Source of the DNA: Clostridia bacterium
GTDB taxonomy: Bacteria > Bacillota > Clostridia > Oscillospirales > CAG-272
Length of the DNA stretch: 64,000 nt
Assembly (NCBI GenBank): GCA_017468385.1
Contig: JAFUIQ010000035.1
Location: 1-64,000, forward strand
Direction of reading: 5' to 3'
Under the pieces are notes generated by a model that saw only the letters and a program-made list of their open reading frames with translations, was not told the origin of the DNA and searched no databases. The translations under genes and the position numbers were made by a program. This document shows positions 16,749-26,771 of the stretch, in pieces (the stretch's first letter is position 1; every line of letters starts with the position of its first letter).

Positions 16749-18191
16749 ATGAAACAAAACGATGCTGCATCCGCCATGCGGAAATATCTGTGGCTGCGGA
16801 CGGCCGTTTTATTTTCCTATCTTTTCTTATATTATATCCTGGCGGAGTGCTGGGCTGCGTACAGCGACTCCCTTCTTCTCCTTTTGCTTCTTGTGGCCGG
16901 AATAGTTTTGCTGGCACGCAAGACTTCCCCCGCCATCATCGGCTATCTGTACAAAAGGACTCTGTATCCCTTTTTGTATGTGGAAATGGATCCCGCCAAG
17001 TACAGGGAAGCCGTATCCGGCAGCAAATGGCACGTGCCCTATGAGTGGGAGCTGATTGTGGCCGCGGTACACGGCGGCGACGGAACGGAGGCGGTCAGCC
17101 GGATCACAAAAGCATTGCAGAAAAAGATTTCGGCAAAAAACAAGCTTTTTTATCTGTCCCTGCTTGCCCAGGTGTATTTTCACGCGGACGATAAGGAGAA
17201 GCTGGAGGCTGTCTGCCATGCTTTTGATAAAACACTGCTGAGATGCAGAAATCCGGAAAAACAGCGCCGGGATCATCCCATGTTTGGATTTTATCGCCTT
17301 TTTCTGGAGGGAGATTACGCCGGATGCCTGGAGTATCCGGACATGCTTCTCAGCAAACTGAAATTCTCCGATCCTGCGTATTCCTTTGCGCGCATCAAGG
17401 ACATCTATGCCCGCGCTTTTGTGATGTACAAAGCGGGAAATTACAGCGGAGCAAAATCTGGCTTTACGGAAGTCACCGAAACGGCTCCGAAAATGTATAT
17501 CGGTCAGCTGGCTCAAAAATATCTCACCGCCATGGAAACGGGCGAGGAGGTAAACCATCCCGAAATCCTGCCGGATGCGGATTTCGCCGTATACACCCCG
17601 GCGCAAAAGAAAAAGATCCGGTGGCAAAAGGGAATTCTCAACACGCTTCTGGCTCTTGCTATTGCTCTCGTATTGGTATCTGTAGTGCGCGGTTTTCTTT
17701 CCGCTCCCCTTTATGGTTGGGTATTTACCGAGGACGACTGTGCCGCCATCTTTCAGCTCTCCGTCGAAGAGTTGCTGGCAGAGGATCCCGAAAAACACGG
17801 GCTTCCCGCGGATTTCTTTGAGGAAAGCTCCATCGAGGAAAACGGAAACCTTTTCCTTTGGTTAAGCAAAAAACAACAAACCGCCCTGCGGCACTCCCCT
17901 CTCCTCACGTCCAGCGGCAATCCTCGTGTAGAGATCTCACCGGACGGCCGGGAAGTCGTCGTGCATGCCTACCGTGAGACAATCCATGAAGATATACACG
18001 AAGCTTTTCAGAATATATACAAAAAAGCTCTGCTGATGCAGGAGTTGGACCGTATCCCCAGGGAGGGACGGAAAATTGTATTCATTATCCGCGACGGTGT
18101 GACCGGAGAGGAATACTACCGGAACCTGTGGCCGGAAGAACGCAAAGAATTTTATCCGGAGGATTACCCCCTCCATGCTCTACCTCAATAA
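16749..18191 (+). CDS. Membrane protein with TPR-like middle region
   Basis: The 480-residue protein is not recognised. It has two N-terminal membrane helices (about residues 15-34 and 40-56), a cytoplasmic helical middle region resembling short TPR-type repeats (about 95-265), a third membrane helix (about 293-315), and a charged C-terminal domain. The middle region could mediate protein binding. It follows the CE4 gene closely and ends at a bidirectional terminator. Function unknown. Confidence 0.7.
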   Translation: MKQNDAASAMRKYLWLRTAVLFSYLFLYYILAECWAAYSDSLLLLLLLVAGIVLLARKTSPAIIGYLYKRTLYPFLYVEMDPAKYREAVSGSKWHVPYEWELIVAAVHGGDGTEAVSRITKALQKKISAKNKLFYLSLLAQVYFHADDKEKLEAVCHAFDKTLLRCRNPEKQRRDHPMFGFYRLFLEGDYAGCLEYPDMLLSKLKFSDPAYSFARIKDIYARAFVMYKAGNYSGAKSGFTEVTETAPKMYIGQLAQKYLTAMETGEEVNHPEILPDADFAVYTPAQKKKIRWQKGILNTLLALAIALVLVSVVRGFLSAPLYGWVFTEDDCAAIFQLSVEELLAEDPEKHGLPADFFEESSIEENGNLFLWLSKKQQTALRHSPLLTSSGNPRVEISPDGREVVVHAYRETIHEDIHEAFQNIYKKALLMQELDRIPREGRKIVFIIRDGVTGEEYYRNLWPEERKEFYPEDYPLHALPQ

Positions 18192-18200
18192 TGCACAAAA

Positions 18201-18236
18201 GGATGTGTCGCTCGGACACATCCTCTTTCTTTTATT
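18201..18236. terminator. Bidirectional terminator between convergent genes
   Basis: GGATGTGTC (18201-18209) and GACACATCC (18215-18223) form a perfect 9-bp stem. T-rich sequence follows on the plus strand, and an AAAA run precedes it for the minus strand. It separates the convergent membrane-protein and cysteine-desulfurase transcripts. Confidence 0.8.
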
Positions 18237-18242
18237 CTCTTT

Positions 18243-19421
18243 TCACGAAAAATGCTGGAGCTGCAGGGCATCCGCCATGGCGGCGGTGAAGATCTGCGCT
18301 TCCTGTACCGTATTGCGGTGGGACAAACTGACGCGGATGGTGGCATCCGCCTCCTTATCCGTCAAACCAAAGGCGGTCATAGCCCGGCTGATGTTCCGCG
18401 AGCGGGCGGAACAAGCCGATCCGGCGGAGACGCAGATACCCCGGCTGGAGAAGAAATTCAGCAGCGTTTCGCTGCGGATGCCGGGAACCGTCAGGCTGAT
18501 AATGTGATCGATTCCCTTGAGGGGCGTATTCACCCGCACGGCGTCCCCGTAGGGGGCAAGGCCGGCGAGGATCGCGTCGCGAACCGTTTTGACCGCTTCG
18601 TTATGATCGGCCAGATGCTCCGCCGACAGGCGGCAGGCCTCGCCGAATCCCACGATGCCGGGCATATTCTCCGTGCCGCCGCGGAATCCTTCCTCCTGGC
18701 CGCCGCCGGGAGTCATGGCGATGAGCCGGCGGGCTTTGAAGATGGGCGCGGCCACAAAAAGCGCACCGATTCCCTTGGGTCCGCCGATTTTATGGGAGCT
18801 GACGGTGACCATATCCGCGCCCAGGGCGGCGGGGGTAAAGCGGACTTTGCCGAAGGCCTGCACCGCATCCGTATGGGTGACGGCGTCGGGCGACAGGGCG
18901 CGAACCGCGGCGAAGGCGGATTTCACATCGTACAGCGCGCCGCTTTCGTTATTGACCAGCATGAAGCTGGCCAGGATGGCGCCGTCGGCGTTGTCGCGGA
19001 TGAAGTTCATATCGAGGGCGCCGCCCCGGGTAGGCACACGGCAGACGGTGAACCCGTCGGCCTCCAGCCGCTTCATACATTCCTCCACGGCGGGATGCTC
19101 GCTGTCCGTGGTGAGGATCTTACCCCGGCTGCCGCCCCTCTCGGGACGCCGCTTGGCGTAGACCGATCCCAGAATGGCCAGCTGATCCGCCTCGGTACCG
19201 CCGGAGGTAAAGAGGATCTTCCCCTCCGTTTCCCGACGGATGCCCAAGGCACGGGCCACGTCCCGGCGGCTTTCCTCCAGAATGGCACGGGCGCGGATGC
19301 CTGCGGCATGGACGGAGGAGGGATTGCCCCACGCCTCGGCGAGGACGTGGGTGATTTTTTCGATGACGGCGGGGTACGGCGCGGTGGTGGCGCTGTTATC
19401 AAAATAGATCGTATTCATCAT
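18243..19421 (-). CDS. Cysteine desulfurase, NifS/IscS family
   Basis: This PLP enzyme removes sulfur from cysteine, giving alanine and a persulfide used for Fe-S clusters or thio-modified RNA. The 392-residue protein has the family start YFDNSATT, FTSGGTEADQ near residue 72, the PLP lysine in SSHKIGGPKG near 206, GGGQEEGFRGGTEN near 238, and the catalytic Cys in SAGSACSA near 327. No iscU or mnmA is adjacent, so which sulfur pathway it serves is open. Its start overlaps the stop of the lipoprotein gene (ATGATGA), so the two are coupled; either of the two initial Met codons is possible. Confidence 0.92.
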   Translation of the reverse strand: MMNTIYFDNSATTAPYPAVIEKITHVLAEAWGNPSSVHAAGIRARAILEESRRDVARALGIRRETEGKILFTSGGTEADQLAILGSVYAKRRPERGGSRGKILTTDSEHPAVEECMKRLEADGFTVCRVPTRGGALDMNFIRDNADGAILASFMLVNNESGALYDVKSAFAAVRALSPDAVTHTDAVQAFGKVRFTPAALGADMVTVSSHKIGGPKGIGALFVAAPIFKARRLIAMTPGGGQEEGFRGGTENMPGIVGFGEACRLSAEHLADHNEAVKTVRDAILAGLAPYGDAVRVNTPLKGIDHIISLTVPGIRSETLLNFFSSRGICVSAGSACSARSRNISRAMTAFGLTDKEADATIRVSLSHRNTVQEAQIFTAAMADALQLQHFS

Positions 19422-19951
19422 TTCCAGCGGAAGTTGTCCAGGATGGCGTTGATCTCCTCCGTATGATCCGCCCCCGACGAGGTGATCTCGGTGATGGTGA
19501 TCAGGTAGGCGGCAGAGTGACGGACGGCGATCACCTGGGTATAGCGGAAGGTATTCTCCGCCAGTTTGCCGGTGTAGATATACTTCTCGGCCGCCACGCC
19601 GTCCAGCAGCATGGATGTGGAGGATTCCACGGTGAACTCGGAGAACACGCTGTCAAATTCGCCCTTATATATTTCCCACACATCGGCGGGAGTATCGTCC
19701 GCGTGGGGCGTTTCCCACGTCATGACGGACACGCTGGTGGGATCGGCGGAGGACTTGAAGGCGGACACCATGCCGCCGGACATATCCAGACGCCATCCCG
19801 CGGGGACGAACAGGTAATAATCCACGATATCGCCGGAGGCCAGCGTCATGCCGTCGGGCACGTCCACCTCGGTGGGATTCTTCTGGCAGGCGCACAGGGA
19901 CAGGCACAGGATAGCCAGCAGCGCGCACAGGATTTTCACGGATGTTTTCAT
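19418..19951 (-). CDS. Lipoprotein of unknown function
   Basis: The 177-residue product has a lipoprotein signal peptide with lipobox LCAC at about residue 22. The mature part resembles PsbP/Mog1-like folds in pattern (VPAGWRLDMS, later AAEKYIYTG and YLITITEI), which is a weak inference. AGAGAGG precedes the start. The stop overlaps the cysteine desulfurase start. Role unknown. Confidence 0.75.
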   Translation of the reverse strand: MKTSVKILCALLAILCLSLCACQKNPTEVDVPDGMTLASGDIVDYYLFVPAGWRLDMSGGMVSAFKSSADPTSVSVMTWETPHADDTPADVWEIYKGEFDSVFSEFTVESSTSMLLDGVAAEKYIYTGKLAENTFRYTQVIAVRHSAAYLITITEITSSGADHTEEINAILDNFRWK

Positions 19952-20025
19952 TATGGAACCTCTCTTGTATGGAATGATTATTGAAATGCACTTGTTTTCA
20001 TGGGGGAGACAGAGGGAACGGTTTG

Positions 20026-20889
20026 CTAAAACTCCGGGGTATAGGCGGCGGTGGCGGCGTCCGCGTCCTGGGAATAGCCGTCAAAGCCCAGCGCCGTGGC
20101 CCGGTCGCGGACAAATTCGTACTCGAAGGTGGTCACCCGGCGGCGCAGGGTGGGATATTCCGCGGGAGCAAAATCGGGGGTATACTGCCGCATCAGGGAC
20201 AAAATCACGGAGTCGGGGGACACGGTATCCGCCACCGCCGCAAGGGCGGCTTCGCTGTCCCGGCGGCATCCGGGCAGCACCAGATGGCGGACGATGACGC
20301 CCCCCAGCAGCCGATCCCCATCCCAGCGGGGATGGCCCGCCACGGACACCATTTCCGCGAAGGCGGCACGGGCCGTCTCCACGTAATCGGGGGCGGCGCT
20401 GTACATCTCGGCCACGGCGGCGGTGCCGTACTTGAAATCGGTGAGGAACACATCCACCAATCCCCGGCAGGCGCGGACGGTGTCGGGATTCTCATACCCG
20501 CCCGTATTCCACACCACGGGGATGGATAGCTTGTCCTTGATTTGCCCAAGGGCCGCCAGGATATCCCCCGCGTACTGGGTGGGGGACACCAGATCGATGC
20601 AGGACGCGCCCGCTTCCGCCAGGCGGAGCATTTCATGGGCCAGGCGGGGGATGTCATAGACTGCACCCACCGCGCCCCGGGAGATATCCCGGTTCTGGCA
20701 ATAGACGCACCGGAGGGGACATCCCGCAAAAAAGATGGCGCCGGCGCCCTTGCCTGCGATCAGGCAGGGCTCCTCCCAGGGGTGGAGCATGACTTTCGCC
20801 ACGCGGATCTCACGGGAGACGCCGCAATAGCCGACCGCACCGGCGGACCGATCCGCCCCGCAGCGGCGGGGACACTGGGTACATCCCAT
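20026..20889 (-). CDS. Radical SAM protein, PflA/PflX-like
   Basis: The 287-residue protein has the radical SAM cluster motif CPLRCVYC near residue 57 and an N-terminal CxxC pair (CTQCPRRC) typical of the PflX-type relatives of pyruvate formate-lyase activating enzyme. Downstream motifs such as VVWNTGGYE and FLTDFKYG fit this group. The target glycyl-radical or other substrate is unknown, and no pyruvate formate-lyase gene is in the window. GGGAGGA precedes the start, 2 bases after the stop of the upstream subtilase gene, so it is probably cotranscribed with the proteases. Confidence 0.85.
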   Translation of the reverse strand: MGCTQCPRRCGADRSAGAVGYCGVSREIRVAKVMLHPWEEPCLIAGKGAGAIFFAGCPLRCVYCQNRDISRGAVGAVYDIPRLAHEMLRLAEAGASCIDLVSPTQYAGDILAALGQIKDKLSIPVVWNTGGYENPDTVRACRGLVDVFLTDFKYGTAAVAEMYSAAPDYVETARAAFAEMVSVAGHPRWDGDRLLGGVIVRHLVLPGCRRDSEAALAAVADTVSPDSVILSLMRQYTPDFAPAEYPTLRRRVTTFEYEFVRDRATALGFDGYSQDADAATAAYTPEF

Positions 20890-20891
20890 AC

Positions 20892-23642
20892 TCAGTCCTC
20901 CCGGCCCAGGGCGGCGCGGATCTGCTCGGGGCTCAGGCGGATCACCCGGCTGTTGCCCGCGTAGTCCCGGACTTCGATATACAGAGGATCACGGAAATCG
21001 TACTGCCGCAGATCCATCACGGCGGTAATCTCCGTTTTGCCGCTGCAGGCGTACATACCGCCCTCCGGCAGGTAGGAGTAGGCGCCGTCGTAGGCATACA
21101 AGGTGCCCAGCAGGTGATCGTCCCCGGCTGTGACGGTGAGGGACAGGCCCCCGTCTTCGTCCTTGCCGATACTATAGGATACCACATCGGGACGCTCGCT
21201 GTCCAGTATTACGGTGAAATTCATTGTATCCTCGGCGGATCCCAGATCGCCGAAGGAGGTATTGACGCGGATTTCGCACGTATACGCCCCGTCGGGGAAG
21301 ATATACTCCCCGTTATCCGCGGCGGTGAAATCCCACAACTCGATCCGGGGAAGATCCCGGCCGCTGCGGGACACGCCCGCTTTTTTCTCTTTATGGACAA
21401 CCCGGCCGTCGCTGTCCCGGAATGTCACATGGATTTCGTCGATATCCCGCAGGGCGCTGAGGGACAGAAGCAGCTTGCCGCCGCTGCGGAGGATATTGTA
21501 CATGGGATCGTAAATCTCCCCGGGGAACACGGAGGGATTATTGACGCCGATGAGGGAATCCGAGGATTCCGTTGCCGCGCCGCGGCGCACATAGAGGGAG
21601 GTTTTCGCCACCATGGCATCCTCGTCGTCGTAGACGGTGGTATCGATGAGGGGGGCCCGGCTCCAATCTCCGATAAAGGTGGTGAAGGGATGGGACACGG
21701 CCTGCCCGCTCTCATCGGTGAGGGTGACAAAGCCGTCCACGTAGTAGCCGTTTGCAAAGACCGCGTCCATGTTCTCCCGCAGGGCTTTCGGCAGAGTCAT
21801 GCGGATGTACACCGATGTTTCCTCCCCCGGCTCCAGGGTCAGGGTGGGGGTATGATGCTCTTCCGCCGCCGCGTGGATATTCCGATGGGAATCGCCCAGG
21901 AACACCGTCGCCTCCGTCAGGGGATCGATATGGCCCGTCAGGATGCCATCCGTCCAGCCGTCGCCGAAGACGGTGGCGCTGATTTCGTATTTCTCGGTGC
22001 GATCCGTGGTATTTTTCACCCGGAGATCCACATAGGTGGTCCAATACCGGGTATTTCCGCAGGCGGAAAGGGGGGCGTTTTCTGTATTGATCAGATAGAT
22101 ATCGGGGATCGTACACTCGTTGTGGACGTATCCCGCGCCCGCCGCCCGGGGGGACAGAGGATCCCCATCCGTATCCACGAGGGGAGCGGCGGACTGGGTG
22201 AGCAGGGGCAGCACATCCGTCATGGACAGTCCTGCCCGGCGGCAATACTGGGCGCACCGTGCCGCATAGCCTGCGGCGGCGGCCGCCGCATAGGATGTGC
22301 CCGATACTTCCGTGAACTGGCTGCCGCCGCTGAGGGCGGCGCTGACCGCCGCATCCAATCCCTCCCCGTCGCACACGAAGGACACGGTGGACGAAAGGGA
22401 ATCATTGAGTCCGGTGGCGGAGAAGGCGGCAATGCCCTTGGGCACTTCCCGGAACACGGCCAGCACCGCGCCCCGATCGGCCAGGTGCTCGCCCATTTCT
22501 TTGGTGATCATGACGGCGGGGATAGGGGCGCCCTCCAGCGCCATACGGGACACGCCGTCCCCCTGATCCACCACGATCAGGCCGATGGCCCCCGCTTCGG
22601 CGGCGTTTTTCGTTTTCTCCACAAAGGAGATCTCGCCCCGCCGGACCACCGCCAGCTTTCCTTCCACGTCGATGCCGTTGTATTCTTCCCTGTGGCCCAC
22701 GCCCTCGATCCACGCAACGGGGATCTTCTGTCCGGCAAACAGCCGGGCAAAGGGCTGGCCGAAGTATTCTTCGCTGGAATCCACATAAGCCACGTCCATG
22801 GGCTCCTTGCCCTCCACCTGCAAGGTGAAGGTGCGGATCTCCCGATAGGGATCCCCCGCCGCGCCCACCAGGGTCAGATAGGGCAGATTGGCCGCATCGG
22901 ACAGGGTACTGCGATCCGTATAAAGGACGGGCACATTCCGCAAAATGGCATCCGCGCTCAGATCCCCGGCTCCGCAGAACACACCCACGCCCAGGGCGTG
23001 GGCATCCGCCAGGGCGGACTGCAATTCCTCCGTGGGAGTCAGGCCGTAGGTATGGAGGATCACGGCGGCGGCGCCCAGCCGGAGCGCGTCGCGGATGGCA
23101 CGGGCGGCACAGGTGCTGTCTATTTGGGAGGAGCCGTCCGCGGCCGCTTTCATCAGAAGCAATTGGGCATCGGGGGCGATGCCGAAATAGGACGGATCCC
23201 GAGTGACGGTGCCGTCCTCCGCCGCCATGTCGCCCTTTCCCTCATGGCATCCGCCCGCGATGGACGCGGCGGAGGTGCCGTGCATGGAAATGTTTTCCAC
23301 ATTTTCATCCCCGTCGGTGTAGTCGTACACGAATGGGAGCTTTTCGCTGATGTAATACTTCTCGCCGAACAATCGGGTGACGATGGCCGCATCGATCCCT
23401 CCCTCCGGGGGGGCGGCGGTGAACACGGGATGGCTTACGTCAAATCCCGCATCGATGACGGCGATGGCGGTGCCCGCCCCGCTGTAGTCGCTCAGGCGGT
23501 GGGATGTGTCCCCATCGGCGGCGTTTTCCCACCGGTAGGGATGGTATTCGCCCGTGCCGTCGTCGGCGGACAGGGAAGTGATGCAGGGGAGCAGGAGTGC
23601 CGCGCTCAGGCAGGCACTGAGGATTCGTTTATTCCATTTCAT
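20892..23642 (-). CDS. Secreted subtilase (S8), divergent oxyanion hole
   Basis: The 916-residue protein has a signal peptide, then an S8 catalytic domain with Asp64 (VIDAGFD), His121 (MHGTSAA) and Ser450 (SGTSYAA). A PA domain lies between His and Ser (about 290-400), followed by Fn3-like C-terminal regions, as in C5a-peptidase-type proteases. The position of the oxyanion Asn, which is GNNG in the adjacent paralogue, reads GAGDLS here (Asp227), and the substrate-binding INLSLG strand is altered to ILHTYG. The triad is intact but activity may be reduced or changed. It lies 16 bases after the second subtilase in one operon. Confidence 0.9.
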   Translation of the reverse strand: MKWNKRILSACLSAALLLPCITSLSADDGTGEYHPYRWENAADGDTSHRLSDYSGAGTAIAVIDAGFDVSHPVFTAAPPEGGIDAAIVTRLFGEKYYISEKLPFVYDYTDGDENVENISMHGTSAASIAGGCHEGKGDMAAEDGTVTRDPSYFGIAPDAQLLLMKAAADGSSQIDSTCAARAIRDALRLGAAAVILHTYGLTPTEELQSALADAHALGVGVFCGAGDLSADAILRNVPVLYTDRSTLSDAANLPYLTLVGAAGDPYREIRTFTLQVEGKEPMDVAYVDSSEEYFGQPFARLFAGQKIPVAWIEGVGHREEYNGIDVEGKLAVVRRGEISFVEKTKNAAEAGAIGLIVVDQGDGVSRMALEGAPIPAVMITKEMGEHLADRGAVLAVFREVPKGIAAFSATGLNDSLSSTVSFVCDGEGLDAAVSAALSGGSQFTEVSGTSYAAAAAAGYAARCAQYCRRAGLSMTDVLPLLTQSAAPLVDTDGDPLSPRAAGAGYVHNECTIPDIYLINTENAPLSACGNTRYWTTYVDLRVKNTTDRTEKYEISATVFGDGWTDGILTGHIDPLTEATVFLGDSHRNIHAAAEEHHTPTLTLEPGEETSVYIRMTLPKALRENMDAVFANGYYVDGFVTLTDESGQAVSHPFTTFIGDWSRAPLIDTTVYDDEDAMVAKTSLYVRRGAATESSDSLIGVNNPSVFPGEIYDPMYNILRSGGKLLLSLSALRDIDEIHVTFRDSDGRVVHKEKKAGVSRSGRDLPRIELWDFTAADNGEYIFPDGAYTCEIRVNTSFGDLGSAEDTMNFTVILDSERPDVVSYSIGKDEDGGLSLTVTAGDDHLLGTLYAYDGAYSYLPEGGMYACSGKTEITAVMDLRQYDFRDPLYIEVRDYAGNSRVIRLSPEQIRAALGRED

Positions 23643-23658
23643 ATGCGTATTCCCCCTC

Positions 23659-26613
23659 TCAGTCCAGATAGTGACGGTACACCGTCACGTTGCCCGCGAA
23701 ATCCTCCGCGCGCACGTACACGTATTCGATATTCTCCGGCAATTCCGCCCGGATCTCGGCGGTATGCACATCGGGATCGTAGGCGGGGGAGAGGATCTCG
23801 TTGACGGCGTAGCTGTCCTCTCCCGTGGGCAGATATATCCGCAATTCTTTCAGGTAGCCGTTATCGGACACGGCGGCACTCAGGATCCCGTCCCGGACGG
23901 TGCAGGCGGTGATCCGGGGCTTGACGGTATCCATCACCATGGGGATATCCATCACCTGGACGCCGCCGCTGAAGGAGGTGAGGGTCACGCGGATGGTATA
24001 CGCCCCGTCCTCCCAGATGTAATTTTCGTTGAATCCGTCCGATCCGTCCCACAGATGGAGCAGGGTATAGGTGAGTTTTCCCTCATCCACGTAGCTTTTC
24101 GGGATGGAGGTGCCCACGTTCTTGAAGACCCGCTGGCCCCGGGCGTCGAAGACCTCGATGGTACATCCGCTGATGTGGCGCAGGGGCTTCATGGTCCAGA
24201 AGATCCGATCCGCCGCGCCGTCCCCATCGGGGGAGAACATGAACAATTCGGACAGAACGCCGCTGTCCGTTTTCCCGGCGCAGAAGGCGACGGTATCGCT
24301 TTCCTGATAGATGTACTGCTCGCCGTAGTAGCTTTCGTATCCGTCCCAGTCCCCGCCGTCCATCATGGGGGCGTAGGACCAATCTCCCGCGAAGGAGAGG
24401 AAGGGGACGGAGGCCTGATGCCGGCCCTGCTCATCCTCAGCGATGACGTAGCCTTCCAGATAAAAACCGTTTTGGAAAATCGCTTTGTGGCTTTCCATAT
24501 AGGCGGGGTCCACCGTCACATCCAGATGGAGGGACGTGCTCTCGCCGCCCCGGAGGGTGCAGAGGATCTCCCCGCTTTCCGCATCCACCCGGATGGATTC
24601 GTTCAACTCCAGGCGGGTGACGGCGGGCACTTTCTCCGGCAGATAGGTGGTATACCAGACGCCGTCCTTCTCCACGGCCCGATCGGTGACGGTCTCGCAG
24701 CGGAGGGTGACGGTTTTCTCCTCCTCACCCCGGTTGATGAGGGTGAGGGACAAGGTGAACTTGCCCGTATTCCCGTCGCCGAAGGCGATGGAGCCCCGTC
24801 GGTCCTCGCTGGTCATGAGGATATCCCCGGGCAATGCGGACAGCACGCCCGCGCCCTGTCCCCGGGGGGAGAGGGGAATGCCGTTTTCCTCCCGCAGAGG
24901 CTCGGCGGCGGACATCAGCGATGCTTTCACATACGCATACCGCACGGCGGGGGGCATGGCTTGCAGCATATCCCGATTCTCACTGATAAAGGCCGCGGCC
25001 ATGCCCGCGATCTGGGGGGCGGCCATGGACGTGCCCGACATGACGGAATATTTTCCGTTTACATCGGCGGAGATCACATAGGATCCCACGGCGCAGATGT
25101 CCGGCTTCAGGGTCAGATCCGAGGAGGGGCCGTAGGAGGAATAGGATGCCACGCCGCGGGCGGCGGCGGGGAAGGCTCCCTCTTTTTCGGAGACGGTGAT
25201 GGCTTTGCCCTGCTGTTTGGACAGAAATTCACCGTCCTTATGGCTGACGGTAACGGCGGGGATGGGGGAATCCGTACCCACCGTCATAAGAAACGCCTCC
25301 CCATCCGGCTGGGGATCGTACACGATGACGCCGATGGCGCCGTGCCCGGCGGCAATTTTGACTTTTTCCTCAAAGGAGATCTCCCCCCGGCGGATCAGGG
25401 CAATCTTGCCGGTGACGGAGACGGTATCGTAATCGGAATCCCGGCCCACGCCGCCTATGACGGCCAGGGTGGTACTCTTGCCGCCCAGGGCTTCTGCCAG
25501 GGTGGGGATCTGATCCAGGGAGGCTTCCTGGGAGTGGTCGTAGACGATCTTCCGGCCCGCCACCTCCACATAGCCTGCATAGATAATACGGTTGACGACG
25601 GCGCCCACGGCCAGGGTGCCGTCCAGCACGGCCGGCTCGCTGACCAGGCCGTAATCGGGATCCGCGGCGCGGAAGTCGTCGGACAGAACCCCCATGGATC
25701 CCGCCCGGCCGTTGTTGCCGATGGCGCAGATCACATGGACGCCCTTATCCTGGGCACTGCGGATCACCTGGGCCAGGCGGGGCATGGCGATCACCGTGGA
25801 GGAGAGGGCCATGGTGCCCAGGCTCAGATTGATCACATCCGCGCCCATTTTCACCGCGTCCTCAATGGCCATGATCAAGGTATGCTCCTTACAGGAGTTG
25901 TTGGCATCGAACACCTTCATCAGAACAAGCTGTGCGCCGGGGGCGGTGCCGTACAAATCCCCCGATCCGGCGGCGATGGCGGCCACGTGGGTACCGTGGG
26001 TGGAGGTACACATCACATCCGTATCGCTGTCGCCGTAGTCGTAGGCGAAGGGGATTTTGGGAGACACATAGGTATCCGTGATCTTCTCCCGGGTCTGGCG
26101 GTAGATGACATAGGTATCCCGAAGCAATGCGGGCAAGTCTTCTTTTGTGATTTTCCCCTCCACGCCGTCAGGCATCGTGAAGGAAGGATGCTCCACGTTG
26201 AATCCCGTATCGAGAATGGCGATGAGTGCGCCCTCGCCGGTATGGGGATCGCCGGAGCGGAGCACGGTATCCCGGGGATCGATCTCGTTTCCGTCGTAGG
26301 ATTTGCCGCGGGATGCGGCAGGTGCGGCAAATTCCGCACTCCGGCTGACGGTGATGACGCCGGGGGCGTTCTGCAAAGCGGGAATCTGGTCCGCCGGCAG
26401 GGACAGGGCCAGGGTATGTATCAGATCGTATTCACAGATCACATCCTCGCCCCGAACCCGGGACAGAATCTCCTTCACCGACGCGTCGGCGGTGGTATCC
26501 ACCAGGACGACCACCTCCTCAGAGTAATGGGGAGCGGCGGCGGTAATCGGACAGAGCAGGATGGCGGAGGCAAGCAAGGCGGAAACCGTGCGGAGCACAG
26601 AAACAGATTTCAT
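23659..26613 (-). CDS. Secreted subtilase (S8) with PA and Fn3-like domains
   Basis: The 984-residue protein has a signal peptide (about 1-27), an I9-like propeptide (about 33-92), and an S8 domain with Asp135 (ILDTGFN), His206 (THGTHVAAI), Asn300 (AIGNNG) and Ser529 (SGTSMAAP). A PA domain is inserted at about 345-480. The long C-terminus has Fn3-like beta regions. No LPxTG sorting signal or SLH domain is seen, so it is probably released or loosely bound. The start at 26613 gives the signal peptide; a longer open frame upstream would place it internally. It has its own promoter. Confidence 0.93.
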   Translation of the reverse strand: MKSVSVLRTVSALLASAILLCPITAAAPHYSEEVVVLVDTTADASVKEILSRVRGEDVICEYDLIHTLALSLPADQIPALQNAPGVITVSRSAEFAAPAASRGKSYDGNEIDPRDTVLRSGDPHTGEGALIAILDTGFNVEHPSFTMPDGVEGKITKEDLPALLRDTYVIYRQTREKITDTYVSPKIPFAYDYGDSDTDVMCTSTHGTHVAAIAAGSGDLYGTAPGAQLVLMKVFDANNSCKEHTLIMAIEDAVKMGADVINLSLGTMALSSTVIAMPRLAQVIRSAQDKGVHVICAIGNNGRAGSMGVLSDDFRAADPDYGLVSEPAVLDGTLAVGAVVNRIIYAGYVEVAGRKIVYDHSQEASLDQIPTLAEALGGKSTTLAVIGGVGRDSDYDTVSVTGKIALIRRGEISFEEKVKIAAGHGAIGVIVYDPQPDGEAFLMTVGTDSPIPAVTVSHKDGEFLSKQQGKAITVSEKEGAFPAAARGVASYSSYGPSSDLTLKPDICAVGSYVISADVNGKYSVMSGTSMAAPQIAGMAAAFISENRDMLQAMPPAVRYAYVKASLMSAAEPLREENGIPLSPRGQGAGVLSALPGDILMTSEDRRGSIAFGDGNTGKFTLSLTLINRGEEEKTVTLRCETVTDRAVEKDGVWYTTYLPEKVPAVTRLELNESIRVDAESGEILCTLRGGESTSLHLDVTVDPAYMESHKAIFQNGFYLEGYVIAEDEQGRHQASVPFLSFAGDWSYAPMMDGGDWDGYESYYGEQYIYQESDTVAFCAGKTDSGVLSELFMFSPDGDGAADRIFWTMKPLRHISGCTIEVFDARGQRVFKNVGTSIPKSYVDEGKLTYTLLHLWDGSDGFNENYIWEDGAYTIRVTLTSFSGGVQVMDIPMVMDTVKPRITACTVRDGILSAAVSDNGYLKELRIYLPTGEDSYAVNEILSPAYDPDVHTAEIRAELPENIEYVYVRAEDFAGNVTVYRHYLD

Positions 26614-26650
26614 CGGCACATACCTTTTATGTATAAGAATGGATGGTATC

Positions 26651-26679
26651 ATTATAAAGGAAATCCGGGGCGAAAACAA
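26651..26679 (-). promoter_or_regulatory. Promoter of the subtilase operon
   Basis: On the minus strand TTGTTT (26679-26674) and TATAAT (26656-26651) are 17 nt apart, about 38 bases upstream of the start codon. Confidence 0.65.
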
Positions 26680-26734
26680 TGCACAAGGTGTAAACATGAC
26701 AAAATCCGGGGATTTATTTTGGGTGGGGAGGCAT

Positions 26735-26759
26735 AAAAAATCCCCGCCGAAGCGGGGAT
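26735..26759 (-). terminator. Terminator of the GH4 gene
   Basis: ATCCCCGC and GCGGGGAT form an 8-bp stem with a TTCG-type tetraloop (minus strand), followed by six T residues, 12 bases after the GH4 stop. Confidence 0.9.
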
Positions 26760-26771
26760 GGTTCGATGAAA

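Noticed and set aside
21114..23804. An 896-codon plus-strand frame opposite the first subtilase
   Set aside because: Same shadow composition; the subtilase triad and signal peptide are on the other strand.
23554..26736. A 1060-codon open frame opposite the second subtilase gene
   Set aside because: It is antisense to a clear S8 protease, is rich in His, Gly and Gln with no domain pattern, and reflects high GC at third positions of the real gene.
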